64,000 bases of DNA, from assembly GCF_021442385.1 (NCBI RefSeq), contig NZ_MUZA01000005.1, positions 62,001 through 126,000 of the forward strand, in the 5' to 3' direction. Made by a program: the position numbers and the translations under genes. The DNA comes from Micromonospora sp. MH99. GTDB taxonomy: Bacteria > Actinomycetota > Actinomycetes > Mycobacteriales > Micromonosporaceae. Positions 8,108-17,096 of this stretch are shown piece after piece (positions within the stretch are counted from its first letter, which is position 1; each line of letters begins with the position of its first letter). The notes beneath the pieces were generated by a model. It worked only from the letters and a program-made list of their open reading frames with translations. It did no database searches and was not told where the DNA came from.

Positions 8108-9058
8108 TCAGGTCATGTCGTCGTAGCGGCGTTCGATGGGCGCCGGCTTCGCGATCGGTTCGGGCGCACCGATCGGCGCTGTCGCGTCGACCCGCTGCCC
8201 GGCCACGACCGGGTCCGTGTCGAACTCCAGCGGCGAGACCTCGTCGTCGTCGAGACCGGCGTAGACCTCCTTGCCCCGCCCACGCCGCCGGTCGTTGATG
8301 AACGCCACGCCGACCGCCCCGAAGTAGAGCGCGGAGAGGCAGACCGCCAGGGCGGTCATCCCGAACGGGTCCGGCGTGGGGGTGACCACGGCGGAGAACG
8401 CGAAGAACACGAAGATCGCCACCCGCCACCAGCTGAGCAGCCGCTTCGCGCTGGCGAGGCCCACGAAGTTGAGCATCAGCACGATCAGCGGGAACTCGAA
8501 CGCCACCCCGAACAGCAGGATCAGGTTGGTGACGAACGAGATGTAGCGGGTGACTTCCAGGGTCGTCGAGATGTCATCGCCGGACACGTTCATCAGGAAC
8601 TCGAGGCCCTTGGCGGTGACGAAGAACGCCAGCACCGCACCGGCGGCGAAGAGCGGTGCCGCCAGGGCCGTGAACGCGTACGCGTAGCGCCGCTCGTGCC
8701 GGTGCAGACCGGGCGCGATGAACGCCCAGAGCTGGTAGAGCCAGATCGGCGCCGCGATGATCAGGCCCACCCAGAGGCCGATCTTCAGGTTCAGCAGGAA
8801 GAGGTCCGCCGGGCCGAGCTGGACGAACAGGCACTTGCCGGACGCGTCCTTCGACCCCGGCAGGTCGCAGTACGGCTGCGACAGCAGGTGCCGCACCGGC
8901 TCGGCCAGCCAGATGCCGAAACCGAAGCCGACAAGGATCGCCAGCGAGGCGCGGAACAGACGGTTGCGCAGCTCACGGACGTGCTCGATGAGCGTCATCG
9001 AGCCGTCGGCGGCCCGTTCGAAGGTGCTCGGGCCGCGCTTACGCAGGGCGAAGGCCAC
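8108..9058 (-). CDS. tatC: Twin-arginine translocase subunit TatC
   Basis: A 316-residue polytopic membrane protein with six hydrophobic helices. The N-terminal MTLIEHVRELRNRL is the signature that recognises twin-arginine signal peptides, and the conserved Glu and Pro of the first periplasmic loop are in place. With TatA it moves folded proteins across the membrane. The C-terminus carries an extra charged tail of about 60 residues after the last helix, common in actinobacteria. It starts 18 nt after tatA with a weak ribosome site and is co-transcribed with it. Confidence 0.96.
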   Translation of the reverse strand: MAFALRKRGPSTFERAADGSMTLIEHVRELRNRLFRASLAILVGFGFGIWLAEPVRHLLSQPYCDLPGSKDASGKCLFVQLGPADLFLLNLKIGLWVGLIIAAPIWLYQLWAFIAPGLHRHERRYAYAFTALAAPLFAAGAVLAFFVTAKGLEFLMNVSGDDISTTLEVTRYISFVTNLILLFGVAFEFPLIVLMLNFVGLASAKRLLSWWRVAIFVFFAFSAVVTPTPDPFGMTALAVCLSALYFGAVGVAFINDRRRGRGKEVYAGLDDDEVSPLEFDTDPVVAGQRVDATAPIGAPEPIAKPAPIERRYDDMT

Positions 9059-9076
9059 TGTGGTGGGGCCCTTCGG

Positions 9077-9391
9077 TCAGTTGTCGCGGACGCGGTGCAC
9101 CGGGTCGACGACCGGCTGCTGCGGCGGCGCCTGCTGGTACGGCGCCTGCTGCGGCTGCCCGGCGTACGGCGCCTGCTGGCCGGCGTGCGGCGGCAGCGGC
9201 TGGTAGCCGGCCTGCGCGTCGGCCTTCTCGGCCAGGTCGCGGTCGTCGTCCTGCAGGCTCTTGGTCTCGGCCTTGATGATCCGCAGCGAGCGACCCAGCG
9301 AGCGGGCCGCGTCGGGAAGCCGCTTCGCACCGAAGAGCAGGATCAGCACAACCACGAGAACTGCGATGTGCCACGGCTTGAGGGCACCCAT
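9077..9391 (-). CDS. tatA: Sec-independent translocase subunit TatA
   Basis: A 104-residue protein with one N-terminal transmembrane helix ([32 protein letters not shown]), the FGAKRLPD hinge and an amphipathic helix, then a Gln/Pro/Tyr-rich tail of QAPYAGQ-like repeats. It oligomerises to form the Tat pore. ATG 9391 has GGAG 6 nt upstream. One of the two secreted proteins near 44-47 kb carries an SRRWSR-type signal and may be a client. Confidence 0.95.
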   Translation of the reverse strand: MGALKPWHIAVLVVVLILLFGAKRLPDAARSLGRSLRIIKAETKSLQDDDRDLAEKADAQAGYQPLPPHAGQQAPYAGQPQQAPYQQAPPQQPVVDPVHRVRDN

Positions 9392-9498
9392 GAGAAGCTC
9401 CAGTCGCTCTGTGTCCGGGGGGTGATACGCAGCCCATCGTACGTGCGGATGGACCGAATGCCACAGGCCGGGGATGATGATCAGGGCCCGGCCGGTGA

Positions 9499-9527
9499 AG
9501 TCTTGACCAACCGCGATGATCAGTCAA
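9499..9527 (-). promoter_or_regulatory. Candidate sigma-A promoter for tatA
   Basis: TTGACT (9522-9527) and AAGACT (9499-9504) on the minus strand with a 17-bp spacer. This would give a leader of about 100 nt before tatA. Confidence 0.4.
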
Positions 9528-9572
9528 CCATCGCCACCCGACCGGGTGACGGCGGTGGCCGGCAGAGGTCGG

Positions 9573-9818
9573 TCAGCCGCGCTTGGCCTTGATCACGGCG
9601 AGTCGCTGCTGGGCGGTGTCGAGCTGGCGCTGGACACCCTCGGCGCGCTGCTGCAACGCCTCGGCGGTCTCCCGTAGCGCCTCCGCCTCGGTGGCCCGCC
9701 GCTGCAACGCCACCGCGGCGCGGCGCAGCTGGGGCAGCCGGCTCACCACCGGGCGTACGGCCAGCGCGAGCGCCACGAGCGGGAGCAGCACCACCGCGAG
9801 CACGATCCAGATCAGCAC
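9573..9818 (-). CDS. Small membrane-anchored coiled-coil protein
   Basis: An 81-residue protein with one N-terminal transmembrane helix (LIWIVLAVVLLPLVALALAV) followed by a basic stretch and a continuous Ala/Glu/Arg/Gln-rich helix with heptad pattern, predicted coiled coil. I do not recognise a named family. It lies between pafC and tatA on the same strand. Its GTG is preceded at 7 nt by a TAGGCT hexamer that contains the pafC stop codon, so it probably has its own leaderless transcript as well as operon readthrough. Confidence 0.75.
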   Translation of the reverse strand: MLIWIVLAVVLLPLVALALAVRPVVSRLPQLRRAAVALQRRATEAEALRETAEALQQRAEGVQRQLDTAQQRLAVIKAKRG

Positions 9819-9825
9819 GCCGGTC

Positions 9826-9831
9826 AGCCTA
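9826..9831 (-). promoter_or_regulatory. -10 element inside the end of pafC
   Basis: TAGGCT, 7 nt before GTG 9818. Its first three bases are the TAG stop codon of pafC. Confidence 0.55.
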
Positions 9832-10887
9832 CTGGGTGCGGGCAGGCACCGCCGGATCGCCCGACGGCACGCCGACCGGCACGGAATCGGCCGGCGCGCG
9901 CCGGGGAACGGCCGCCGGCACGGCGTACGCGTCGAGCGCGGCGGCCGCGGTCGCCCGGACCTGCTCGGCCAGCTCGACCGGGGCGACCACTGTGACGTCC
10001 GGGCCCAGGCCCAGCACGAACCGCCGCGCCCACCCCAGGTCGGTCACCCGCAGCGAGACGAGCCACTGGTCGCCGTCGCCGGCCTCCACCCGCTCGCACG
10101 GGTAGTACTCGGTGATCCACCGCTCGCCCCGCCCGATCCGCAGGGTGATCAGCGGCAGGTCCGGCGACGGCCGGAACACACCCTCGGTGAGGTCGTGCGG
10201 GACGGCCTGCGGCGGGACGGTGGCCGGCTCGTCCAGCTCGGTGATCGCGTCGATCCGGTCGGCCCGGAACAGCCGGACGGCCTCCGCGCGCCGGCACCAC
10301 GCCTCCACGTACGCCCGGCCGCCGACCATCAGCATCCGCAGCGGGTCGACGACGCGCTCGGTGGTCTCGTCCCGGGCCGCCGTGTAGTAGGTGATCCGCA
10401 GCGCCTTTCCGCCCTCGACGGCGGCGCGCAGCGCCTCGACCCGCCGGGTGTCCCCGGGCAGCCGGACCGCGACCGGTGCGCCCACCAGGTCACCGGCGGC
10501 GTCCTCGATCTTCGCGAGGGCGCGTTCGATGGCCTCCCGGTTGGCCACGCCGGGGGTCTCGGCGAGCATGCGCAGCGCCACCACGAGCGCGAGGGCCTCG
10601 TCGGGGGTGAGCCGCAGCGGCCGGTCGATGCCGGCGTCGTAGGTGATGGTCACCCGGTCGCCGTCGAACGCCATGTCGATCAGGTCACCGGGGCCGTAAC
10701 CGGGCAGCCCACACACCCACAGGAGCTCCAGGTCCTCCCGGAGCTGCCGTTCGGTGACGCCCAGGTCACCGGCCGCCTCGGCGATCTCGATGCCAGGCCG
10801 GGCCAGCAGGTAGGGAACCAGGTTGAGCAGCCGCGCCAGTCGGTCTGCGGAGGCGCGGGAACCGCCGCGGGCGGCCGGACGCGTCAT
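9829..10887 (-). CDS. pafC: PafC, WYL-domain DNA-damage transcription activator subunit
   Basis: A 352-residue protein with an N-terminal winged helix-turn-helix (about residues 12-75), a WYL domain (about 140-230, with AYVEAWCRR in place of the classic WYL) and a C-terminal WCX domain. In mycobacteria PafB and PafC form a heterodimer that activates the RecA/LexA-independent DNA-damage regulon, and the genes are linked to the Pup system. The ATG overlaps the pafB stop by four bases (ATGA), which fixes the start and indicates translational coupling. Confidence 0.92.
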   Translation of the reverse strand: MTRPAARGGSRASADRLARLLNLVPYLLARPGIEIAEAAGDLGVTERQLREDLELLWVCGLPGYGPGDLIDMAFDGDRVTITYDAGIDRPLRLTPDEALALVVALRMLAETPGVANREAIERALAKIEDAAGDLVGAPVAVRLPGDTRRVEALRAAVEGGKALRITYYTAARDETTERVVDPLRMLMVGGRAYVEAWCRRAEAVRLFRADRIDAITELDEPATVPPQAVPHDLTEGVFRPSPDLPLITLRIGRGERWITEYYPCERVEAGDGDQWLVSLRVTDLGWARRFVLGLGPDVTVVAPVELAEQVRATAAAALDAYAVPAAVPRRAPADSVPVGVPSGDPAVPARTQ

Positions 10888-11882
10888 CGGGCACCCCCGG
10901 TGACGGTCAGCTCGTCGTGCCGGACGGCGATCTCCTTGAGTCGCTGGATGACCGCTTCGCGGACCTCCGGCGGGTCGAGCACCCGCACGTCCGGGCCGTA
11001 CCCGACGAGTTGGCCGGCCAGAGAGTCCGGGTCGGCGTACGGCAGGACGAGGTGGTCGCCGTCCGGCCCGGCGGTCACCTCCACCGCCCAGCGGCGCAGA
11101 CCGGCGGCCCGCCCGGACGCCGCCAGCACGGTGGCCCGGCCGGTGCGCTCCACCGGCCCGGACCAACGGGCCACGTGGCTGATCAGGTCGACGCCGGCCG
11201 GTGGCTCGTACGCGCCGGATGCGCCGGTGACCCGGACAGCGCCGACCACCCGGGACAGGCGGAAGCAGCGGGTCGCCGCGCGGTCCAGGTCGTGGCCCAC
11301 CACGTACCACCGCCCGCGCCAGCAGACCACGCCCCACGGCTGGAGGCGGCGGCGGGTGGGCGCGTCCTGGTCGGGCACCCGGTAGTCGAATCCGACCTCG
11401 CGGCGGTCCCGCGCGGCGGCCGTCAGCGGCGCGAACGCCGGATCGACGGTGACCATCGGCTCCAGGCCGAGGGTGGCCTGCGGGTCGACGTCCACCCCGG
11501 CGGCACGCAGCTTGGCCAGCCCGGACGACGCGGCGGCGGCCAGCCCGGCGTGCTGCCACAGACGGGCGGCGATGCCGACCGCGGCGGCCTCGTCGGGTTC
11601 CAGGGGGATGTCGGGCAGCGCGTACTCACGGTGGGCGATGCGGTAGCCGGGCTCGGCGTCGAAGACACTGGCCGTGCCGGTCTCCAGCGGCACGCCCAGC
11701 TCGCGCAGCTCGGCCTTGTCCCGCTCGAACTTGCGCTGGAACGCCTCATGGTCGCGCGCGTCGTCGGGGTCGTGCTCGTAGCCGGGCACGGTCGCGGCGA
11801 TCTGCGCGGCGGTCAGGAACCGTCGCGTGGACAGGAGGCAGATCACCAGGTTGACCAGGCGTTCGGTGCGGGTCCGCGACAC
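10884..11882 (-). CDS. pafB: PafB, WYL-domain DNA-damage transcription activator subunit
   Basis: A 332-residue partner of PafC: N-terminal winged HTH (RLVNLVICLLSTRRFLTAAQ), WYL domain with the motif WRGRWYVVGHDLDR, and WCX C-terminal domain. WYL domains are thought to sense a nucleic-acid ligand (single-stranded DNA). GTG 11882 is the chosen start because TAGCGT ends 7 nt before it. An in-frame codon 60 nt further upstream would overlap the promoter. It is first gene of a pafB-pafC unit that may run into tatA-tatC, and it faces away from the CDF transporter gene. Confidence 0.93.
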   Translation of the reverse strand: MSRTRTERLVNLVICLLSTRRFLTAAQIAATVPGYEHDPDDARDHEAFQRKFERDKAELRELGVPLETGTASVFDAEPGYRIAHREYALPDIPLEPDEAAAVGIAARLWQHAGLAAAASSGLAKLRAAGVDVDPQATLGLEPMVTVDPAFAPLTAAARDRREVGFDYRVPDQDAPTRRRLQPWGVVCWRGRWYVVGHDLDRAATRCFRLSRVVGAVRVTGASGAYEPPAGVDLISHVARWSGPVERTGRATVLAASGRAAGLRRWAVEVTAGPDGDHLVLPYADPDSLAGQLVGYGPDVRVLDPPEVREAVIQRLKEIAVRHDELTVTGGAR

Positions 11883-11889
11883 GCGGTAG

Positions 11890-11895
11890 ACGCTA
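11890..11895 (-). promoter_or_regulatory. -10 element of pafB (leaderless)
   Basis: TAGCGT on the minus strand, 7 nt before GTG 11882. Confidence 0.65.
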
Positions 11896-11988
11896 GCAGC
11901 CGACACGCCAAGGACGTGCACCCACGCGGGCGTGCCGCACACTTGTTCGGATCGAGCCCCTCCCCCGGCGAGCCGCCGCCCGCCGCCA

Positions 11989-11994
11989 TAGTGT
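11989..11994 (+). promoter_or_regulatory. -10 element of the CDF transporter gene (leaderless)
   Basis: TAGTGT, 7 nt before ATG 12002. It lies about 100 bp from the divergent pafB -10. Confidence 0.65.
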
Positions 11995-12001
11995 TGCCCT
12001 C

Positions 12002-13003
12002 ATGTCGCAGGGCGAGATGAAGACCGAGAGCGAAAGCGTCGGCACGGTGGTCGTCGCGGGCGCCGCCAACCTCGCCATCGCGATCGCCAAGCTGATCGCC
12101 GGGCTGATCTCCGGGTCGGCCGCGATGCTCTCCGAGGCGGCGCACTCGGTCGCCGACACGACCACCGAGGTGCTGCTGTTCCAGGCGCTGCGCCGCGGGG
12201 CCCGCCCGGCCGACCGACGACACCCCTTCGGGTACGGCAAGGAGAGCTACGTCTGGGCGTTCTTCGCCGCCATGTTCACCTTCGTGGCCGGCGCCGGCTT
12301 CGCCGTCACCCACGGCGTCACCACGATCCTCGTGCACGAGCACAGCGGCGACTATCTGATCTCGTACATCGTGCTGGCGGTGTCGTTCGTCATCGAGTCG
12401 ATCTCGCTGGCCCGGGCCGTGCGGCAGGTCCGCCGCGAGTCTGCGCGCTGGCAGACGACACCTCGGCGGTTCCTGCGACTGACCGCCGACACCACGGTCA
12501 AGGCGGTCTTCCTGGAGGACAGCGCGGCCCTGATCGGCCTGCTGCTGGCCGCGCTGGGCGTCGGCCTGTCCGAGGCCACCGGCGACGAGGTGTGGGACGG
12601 CGTCGCGTCGATCCTGATCGGGTTGCTGCTGCTGACCGTCGCCGGGATCCTGGCCAGCAACAACCTGTCGCTGCTGGTCGGCCGGGCCGTTCCGGAGCGG
12701 CTGCGCCGCGAGATCGAACGCGACCTGGCCGGGCTGCCCGAGGTGGAACGCATCGACACCCTGCTGACGATGCAGCTCGGCCCGGACGACATCCTCGTCG
12801 CCGCGAAGGTCGACTTCCGCGACGAGGCCACCGGCGCGGCCATCGAGGCCACCGCCGACGAGGCCGAGCGGCGGCTCACCGGGCGGTACCCGGAGATCCG
12901 TTTCGTCTTCCTCGACCCCACCCGCTCGCAGCCGGGCGTCACCGGCACCGCCCGGCACACCCAGGCCGCGCCGCCCACGCCCACCGGCGACGAACCGACC
13001 TGA
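12002..13003 (+). CDS. Cation diffusion facilitator (CDF) metal transporter
   Basis: A 333-residue CDF protein with six predicted transmembrane helices and a cytoplasmic C-terminal domain. SAAMLSEAAHSVADT in TM2 carries the characteristic Ser/His/Asp metal-site residues, and the long TM4-TM5 region contains the second site. CDF proteins export divalent metals (Zn, Mn, Fe or Co) by proton antiport. Some close actinobacterial relatives are annotated as FieF-like, but the metal is not predictable here. Leaderless ATG start. Confidence 0.88.
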   Translation: MSQGEMKTESESVGTVVVAGAANLAIAIAKLIAGLISGSAAMLSEAAHSVADTTTEVLLFQALRRGARPADRRHPFGYGKESYVWAFFAAMFTFVAGAGFAVTHGVTTILVHEHSGDYLISYIVLAVSFVIESISLARAVRQVRRESARWQTTPRRFLRLTADTTVKAVFLEDSAALIGLLLAALGVGLSEATGDEVWDGVASILIGLLLLTVAGILASNNLSLLVGRAVPERLRREIERDLAGLPEVERIDTLLTMQLGPDDILVAAKVDFRDEATGAAIEATADEAERRLTGRYPEIRFVFLDPTRSQPGVTGTARHTQAAPPTPTGDEPT

Positions 13004-13046
13004 GGCCGGGGTCGCACCCGGTCGCGGTCCGCCGCGCCCGCGCGGC

Positions 13047-13052
13047 TAGCGT
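13047..13052 (+). promoter_or_regulatory. -10 element of the DUF3866 gene (leaderless)
   Basis: TAGCGT, 7 nt before ATG 13060. Confidence 0.65.
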
Positions 13053-13059
13053 GCCCGTC

Positions 13060-14145
13060 ATGGTGCGATGGCGGGCGGGGACGGTGGCGGCGTTGCGGCG
13101 GCAGTGGACCGGGGCGGTGGAACTCGACGTCGACCTGCCCGACGGCACGCGCATGCGGGCGCTGGCCTATCCCGAGCTGGTCGGCACGCCCGAGCCGGGT
13201 GACCGGGTGCTGCTCAACGCGGGCGCGCTGCTGATGGGGTTGGGCACCGGTGGCTACGCCCTCGTGGTGGCCCTGCCGGACCGGCTGCCGCCGGACCCGC
13301 CGGACGCCGGTGACACCCGCGACGCCGGGCACCTGGTCAAGGCCCGCTACACCCCGTTGCAGCCGATCCTGCTCGGCGTCGACGAGGAGGCCAGCCCGCA
13401 CCGGGCCCTGCTGGCCGACACCGACGACCTGGGTGGAATGCCGGTGGTCACCGCCGACCTGCACTCGGCCCTGCCGGCGATCCTGGCCGGCATCCGGGCC
13501 GAGGCCCCGCAGGCCCGGGTGGCGTACCTGCTCACCGACGGCGGGGCGTTGCCGGCCTGGTTCTCCCGCACGCTCGCCGGGCTGCGCGCCGAACTGGCCG
13601 GGACGATCACCGTCGGGCAGGCGTTCGGCGGCGACCTGGAGGCCACCACCCTGCACGGCGGTCTGCTCGCCGCCCGCCACGTGCTGCACGCGGACGTGGC
13701 CATCGTGGCCCAGGGGCCCGGCAACCTGGGCACCGGCACCCGGTGGGGTTTCTCCGGCGTCGCCGTCGGCGAGGCCGTCAACGCGATCGCCACGCTCGGC
13801 GGCCGCCCGATCGGCTCACTGCGCATCTCCGACGCCGACCCCCGCCCCCGACACCGGGGCGTGTCGCACCACAGCCTCACCGCGTACGGCCGGGTCGCCC
13901 TCGCCCCGGCGGAGCTGGTGGTGCCCGACGACCTGGACCCGGCCCTCGCGGCCGAGGTCGACGCGGCGCTGGCGCCGCTGACGGCCCGACACCGGATCGT
14001 CCGGGTGCCCACCGCCGGCCTCGACGCCGCGCTGCGCGCCAGCGCCGTGCCGCTGTCCACGATGGGCCGCAACCTGGACGCCGACCACGCCTACTTCCTG
14101 ACGGCCGCCGCCGCCGGCCGCCACGCCACCACCCACCTCCCCTAA
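13060..14145 (+). CDS. DUF3866 family protein
   Basis: A 361-residue protein that I assign to DUF3866 from the pattern RVLLNAGALLMGLGTGGYALVVA, then HLVKARYTPLQ, GMPVVTADLHSAL and a C-terminal GRNLDADHAYFLTAAAAGRHA. The family is widespread in actinobacteria and some Firmicutes, is cytosolic and has no assigned function. The start is set by TAGCGT 7 nt before ATG 13060, which excludes a long upstream open frame running back into the CDF gene. It ends 11 bp before the convergent bicupin gene. Confidence 0.85.
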   Translation: MVRWRAGTVAALRRQWTGAVELDVDLPDGTRMRALAYPELVGTPEPGDRVLLNAGALLMGLGTGGYALVVALPDRLPPDPPDAGDTRDAGHLVKARYTPLQPILLGVDEEASPHRALLADTDDLGGMPVVTADLHSALPAILAGIRAEAPQARVAYLLTDGGALPAWFSRTLAGLRAELAGTITVGQAFGGDLEATTLHGGLLAARHVLHADVAIVAQGPGNLGTGTRWGFSGVAVGEAVNAIATLGGRPIGSLRISDADPRPRHRGVSHHSLTAYGRVALAPAELVVPDDLDPALAAEVDAALAPLTARHRIVRVPTAGLDAALRASAVPLSTMGRNLDADHAYFLTAAAAGRHATTHLP

Positions 14146-14156
14146 CCCACCCGGGG

Positions 14157-15299
14157 TCAGCGGATCACCGGGCGTTGGTCTCTTGGTAGGGCTTCGATCA
14201 GCTCTCGGGGAAGGTTGAGGGTGTCGGCGCTGACCTGGGCCGGGGTGTTCGCCATCCACTGGGTCAGCGAGACGGACTCGAACCGGGGCTTGCGGAACAT
14301 CTCCAGGAAGACCAGCGGTTCGGTGCCGAGGTTCTCGATGTAGTGGCCGTAGGCGAACGGCACGTACCCGACGTCACCCGAGCGCATGTCGAAGGTGCCC
14401 GCCACGCCCTGAGAGGCGAACACGCCCATCCGGCCGTGGCCGGAGAGGTAGTACTGCCACTCGTCGTCGGTGGGGTGCCAGTGCAGCTCGCGCATCCCAC
14501 CCGGGTCGACCTCGACCAGCGCGGCGCAGATCGTGGTGGCCGCCGGGAACTGGGTGACGTCGGCGATGCGGACCTGGCCGCCGGCGAACCGTTGTGGCTG
14601 CTGCGCGAGCAGCCGGTGGCTCAGGCTGCGGGGCAGGTCCCCGCTCGGGCTGACCACCTTGTCGCGGTCCAGCGGCGGCGGCACCTGCCCCGCGAAGATG
14701 TACCTCTCCCGCTCCGGGATCGAGTCGAGCTGCTCGGGTCGCCAGCCGAAGTTCTTGGCCAGCACATCCTTCGGGGTGTGCGCGAAGAAGTCGCTGATCA
14801 GGAACGTGCTGTTCTCGGTGAACGCGCCGTCGTCGAAGACGAGCAGGAACTCCACGCCCTCATCGAGCGCCTGGATGTGGTGTGGCACCCCCTGCGGGAA
14901 GAACCACAGGTCCCCGGCGCGTACGTCGTCGAGGAAGTTGCGGCCCTCCTGGTCGACGGCACTGATCCGGGCGCTGCCGCGCGACACGTACGCCCACTCG
15001 GACTGCTTGTGCCAGTGCATCTCCCGGTAGCCGCCCGGTTCCAGCGCCATGTCCACGCCGCTGAGCTCGGTGGCAATTGGCAGCTCCCGTACGGTCACCT
15101 CGCGGGTCCAGCCGCCGCGTTGCACGCGGGTGTGCGCGTCGGAGAACGAGAACCGCAGGTTGGGCAGCGTCCCCGCATCCGTGCTCGGCGGGGTCAGCAG
15201 ATCGGGATTCTGCCGGTCCCGGACCACGTCGCGCGGACCGGGGTCCTGCCAGCCTCCCCCACCGCGTTCCGGCTGCGGCACCGTCCGGTCGTCGTCCAT
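14157..15299 (-). CDS. oxdC: Bicupin, oxalate decarboxylase-like
   Basis: A 380-residue two-domain cupin with two metal sites. Site 1 has His95, His97, Glu101 and His140; site 2 has His273, His275, Glu280 and His319, both consistent with Mn2+. The flexible lid reads TENST (161-165), close to the SENST lid whose glutamate makes Bacillus OxdC a decarboxylase rather than an oxidase. Predicted reaction is oxalate to formate plus CO2 in the cytosol, since no signal peptide is seen. ATG 15299 has GGGAGG 5 nt upstream. It is monocistronic by context. Confidence 0.85.
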   Translation of the reverse strand: MDDDRTVPQPERGGGGWQDPGPRDVVRDRQNPDLLTPPSTDAGTLPNLRFSFSDAHTRVQRGGWTREVTVRELPIATELSGVDMALEPGGYREMHWHKQSEWAYVSRGSARISAVDQEGRNFLDDVRAGDLWFFPQGVPHHIQALDEGVEFLLVFDDGAFTENSTFLISDFFAHTPKDVLAKNFGWRPEQLDSIPERERYIFAGQVPPPLDRDKVVSPSGDLPRSLSHRLLAQQPQRFAGGQVRIADVTQFPAATTICAALVEVDPGGMRELHWHPTDDEWQYYLSGHGRMGVFASQGVAGTFDMRSGDVGYVPFAYGHYIENLGTEPLVFLEMFRKPRFESVSLTQWMANTPAQVSADTLNLPRELIEALPRDQRPVIR

Positions 15300-15453
15300 G
15301 ATCGCCTCCCGCGTCGTCGCGTCCGGGTGTCGTCGGCGCGGTGGGCGGGCGGGCCCCCCGCGGCGGCGGCATCGGCGGGTACCCGTCGACGCGACCCGGC
15401 CGGGCCAACCTCTGGCCCCGGTGGGTCACCGCTCGCGCGACAGCGCGGAGGGA

Positions 15454-15657
15454 TCAGGAGAGGAAGATCAGGGCGAGCCAGCCGCCCACGATGAGCACCA
15501 GCGCCAGGGCCAGCACCCACGTCGGCACGGTGTACTCACCGCGCCGGTTGCGGTCGACCTCGGCGCGGATCTTCTCCCGCCGGCGTTCGACCCAGTTCTG
15601 CCGTTCGGTGCCGCGCTCGGAGCGCTCGGAACGGTCGGATGGTCCAGAAGTCGTCAT
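15454..15657 (-). CDS. Small single-pass membrane protein
   Basis: A 67-residue protein: a very hydrophilic N-terminal half rich in Arg, Glu and Ser, then one C-terminal transmembrane helix (VLALALVLIVGGWLALIFL), so probably a tail-anchored protein with its charged part in the cytosol. No family recognised. It lies just downstream of pafA on the same strand with a TAGGCT hexamer 9 nt before its ATG, so it may be expressed both from its own promoter and by readthrough. Confidence 0.7.
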   Translation of the reverse strand: MTTSGPSDRSERSERGTERQNWVERRREKIRAEVDRNRRGEYTVPTWVLALALVLIVGGWLALIFLS

Positions 15658-15666
15658 GGCGGGCCC

Positions 15667-15672
15667 AGCCTA
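15667..15672 (-). promoter_or_regulatory. -10 element of the small membrane protein gene
   Basis: TAGGCT on the minus strand, 9 nt before ATG 15657, giving a leaderless or nearly leaderless transcript. Confidence 0.45.
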
Positions 15673-15725
15673 CCGGGCCGGCCGACCCCGTCGGCGGCAC
15701 ACCACCGCCGGGGCCGGCACACCCG

Positions 15726-17084
15726 TCACATGCTGGCGATCAACCGCTCCACGCGCTCGTCGTACGCCCGGAAGGGGTCCTTGCAGAGCACGGTGCGCTG
15801 CGCCTGGTCGTTGAGCTTCAGGTGCACCCAGTCGACGGTGAAGTCGCGCCGCTTCTCCTGGGCGTGCCGGATGAACTCGCCGCGCAGCCGCGCCCGCGTG
15901 GTCTGCGGCGGGGTCTCCTTGGCCTCGAAGATCTCCGGGTCGGTGGCCACCCGGTCCACCTCGCCGCGACGCTCCAGCAGCCCGTAGAGGCCACGCCCAC
16001 GGCGCACGTCGTGGTACGCCAGGTCCATCTGCGCGACCCGGGGGTGGGACAGCGGCAGGTCGTGCTTGCGCTGGTAGCGCTCGATCAGCCGCAGCTTGCT
16101 GACCCAGTCGATCTCGCGCGAGACCGGCTCCAGATCGCCGCTCTCCACGGCGTTGAGCACCCGGCCCCACAGCTCGACGACCCGCTTGGCGGCCTGGTCG
16201 CCGCCGCGACGCTCGACGAACTCGGTGGCCTTGGCCAGGTACTCCTGCTGGATGTCCAGCGCGCTGACCTCCTTGCCGGAGGCCAGCCGCACCTTGCGCC
16301 GACCGGTGATGTCGTGCGACACCTCGCGGATCGCCCGGATCGGGTTCTCCAGCGACAGGTCCCGCATGACGACCCCGGCCTCGATCATCCGCAGCACGAT
16401 GTCGGCGGTGCCGACCTTGAGCAGCGTGGTGACCTCGTTCATGTTCGAGTCGCCGACGATCACGTGCAGGCGCCGGTAGCGCTCGGCGTCGGCGTGCGGC
16501 TCGTCGCGCGTGTTGATGATCGGCCGGCTGCGGGTCGTCGCCGAGGAGACGCCCTCCCAGATGTGCTCGGCCCGCTGGGACAGGCAGTAGACCGCGCCAC
16601 GCGGGGTCTGCAGGACCTTGCCGGCCCCACAGATCAACTGCCGGGTGACCAGGAACGGGATGAGCACGTCAGCGAGCCGGCCGAACTCGCCGTGCCGCGA
16701 GACCAGGTAGTTCTCGTGGCAGCCGTACGAGTTGCCGGCCGAGTCGGTGTTGTTCTTGAACAGGTAGATCTCACCTGCGATGCCCTCGTCGTGCAGCCGC
16801 TTCTCCGCATCGACGAGCAGCCCCTCCAGGATCCGCTCGCCGGCCCGGTCGTGGGCCACCAGGTCGGTCACCGAGTCGCACTCCGGTGTCGCGTACTCCG
16901 GATGCGACCCGACGTCCAGGTAGAGACGGGCTCCGTTGCGCAGGAACACGTTGCTCGACCGGCCCCAGGACACGACGCGCCGGAACAGATACCGCGCGAC
17001 CTCGTCCGGGGACAGCCGCCGCTGCCCGCGATAGGTGCAGGTGACGCCGTACTCGGTCTCGAGGCCGAAGATTCGCCGCTCCAT
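15726..17084 (-). CDS. pafA: Pup-protein ligase PafA
   Basis: A 452-residue carboxylate-amine ligase of the glutamine-synthetase-like fold. The ATP/Mg site begins with Glu9 in FGLETEYG, and Asp57 in [11 protein letters not shown] is the expected catalytic base. [19 protein letters not shown] and [14 protein letters not shown] form the rest of the active cleft. It couples the C-terminal glutamate of deamidated Pup to substrate lysines, marking proteins for the proteasome. [13 protein letters not shown] is the standard N-terminus, and a TAATGT hexamer ends 6 nt before the ATG. It is separated from prcA by rmlA/rmlB. Confidence 0.97.
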   Translation of the reverse strand: MERRIFGLETEYGVTCTYRGQRRLSPDEVARYLFRRVVSWGRSSNVFLRNGARLYLDVGSHPEYATPECDSVTDLVAHDRAGERILEGLLVDAEKRLHDEGIAGEIYLFKNNTDSAGNSYGCHENYLVSRHGEFGRLADVLIPFLVTRQLICGAGKVLQTPRGAVYCLSQRAEHIWEGVSSATTRSRPIINTRDEPHADAERYRRLHVIVGDSNMNEVTTLLKVGTADIVLRMIEAGVVMRDLSLENPIRAIREVSHDITGRRKVRLASGKEVSALDIQQEYLAKATEFVERRGGDQAAKRVVELWGRVLNAVESGDLEPVSREIDWVSKLRLIERYQRKHDLPLSHPRVAQMDLAYHDVRRGRGLYGLLERRGEVDRVATDPEIFEAKETPPQTTRARLRGEFIRHAQEKRRDFTVDWVHLKLNDQAQRTVLCKDPFRAYDERVERLIASM

Positions 17085-17090
17085 GATGAG

Positions 17091-17096
17091 ACATTA
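17091..17096 (-). promoter_or_regulatory. -10 element of pafA (leaderless)
   Basis: TAATGT on the minus strand, 6 nt before ATG 17084. Confidence 0.6.
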
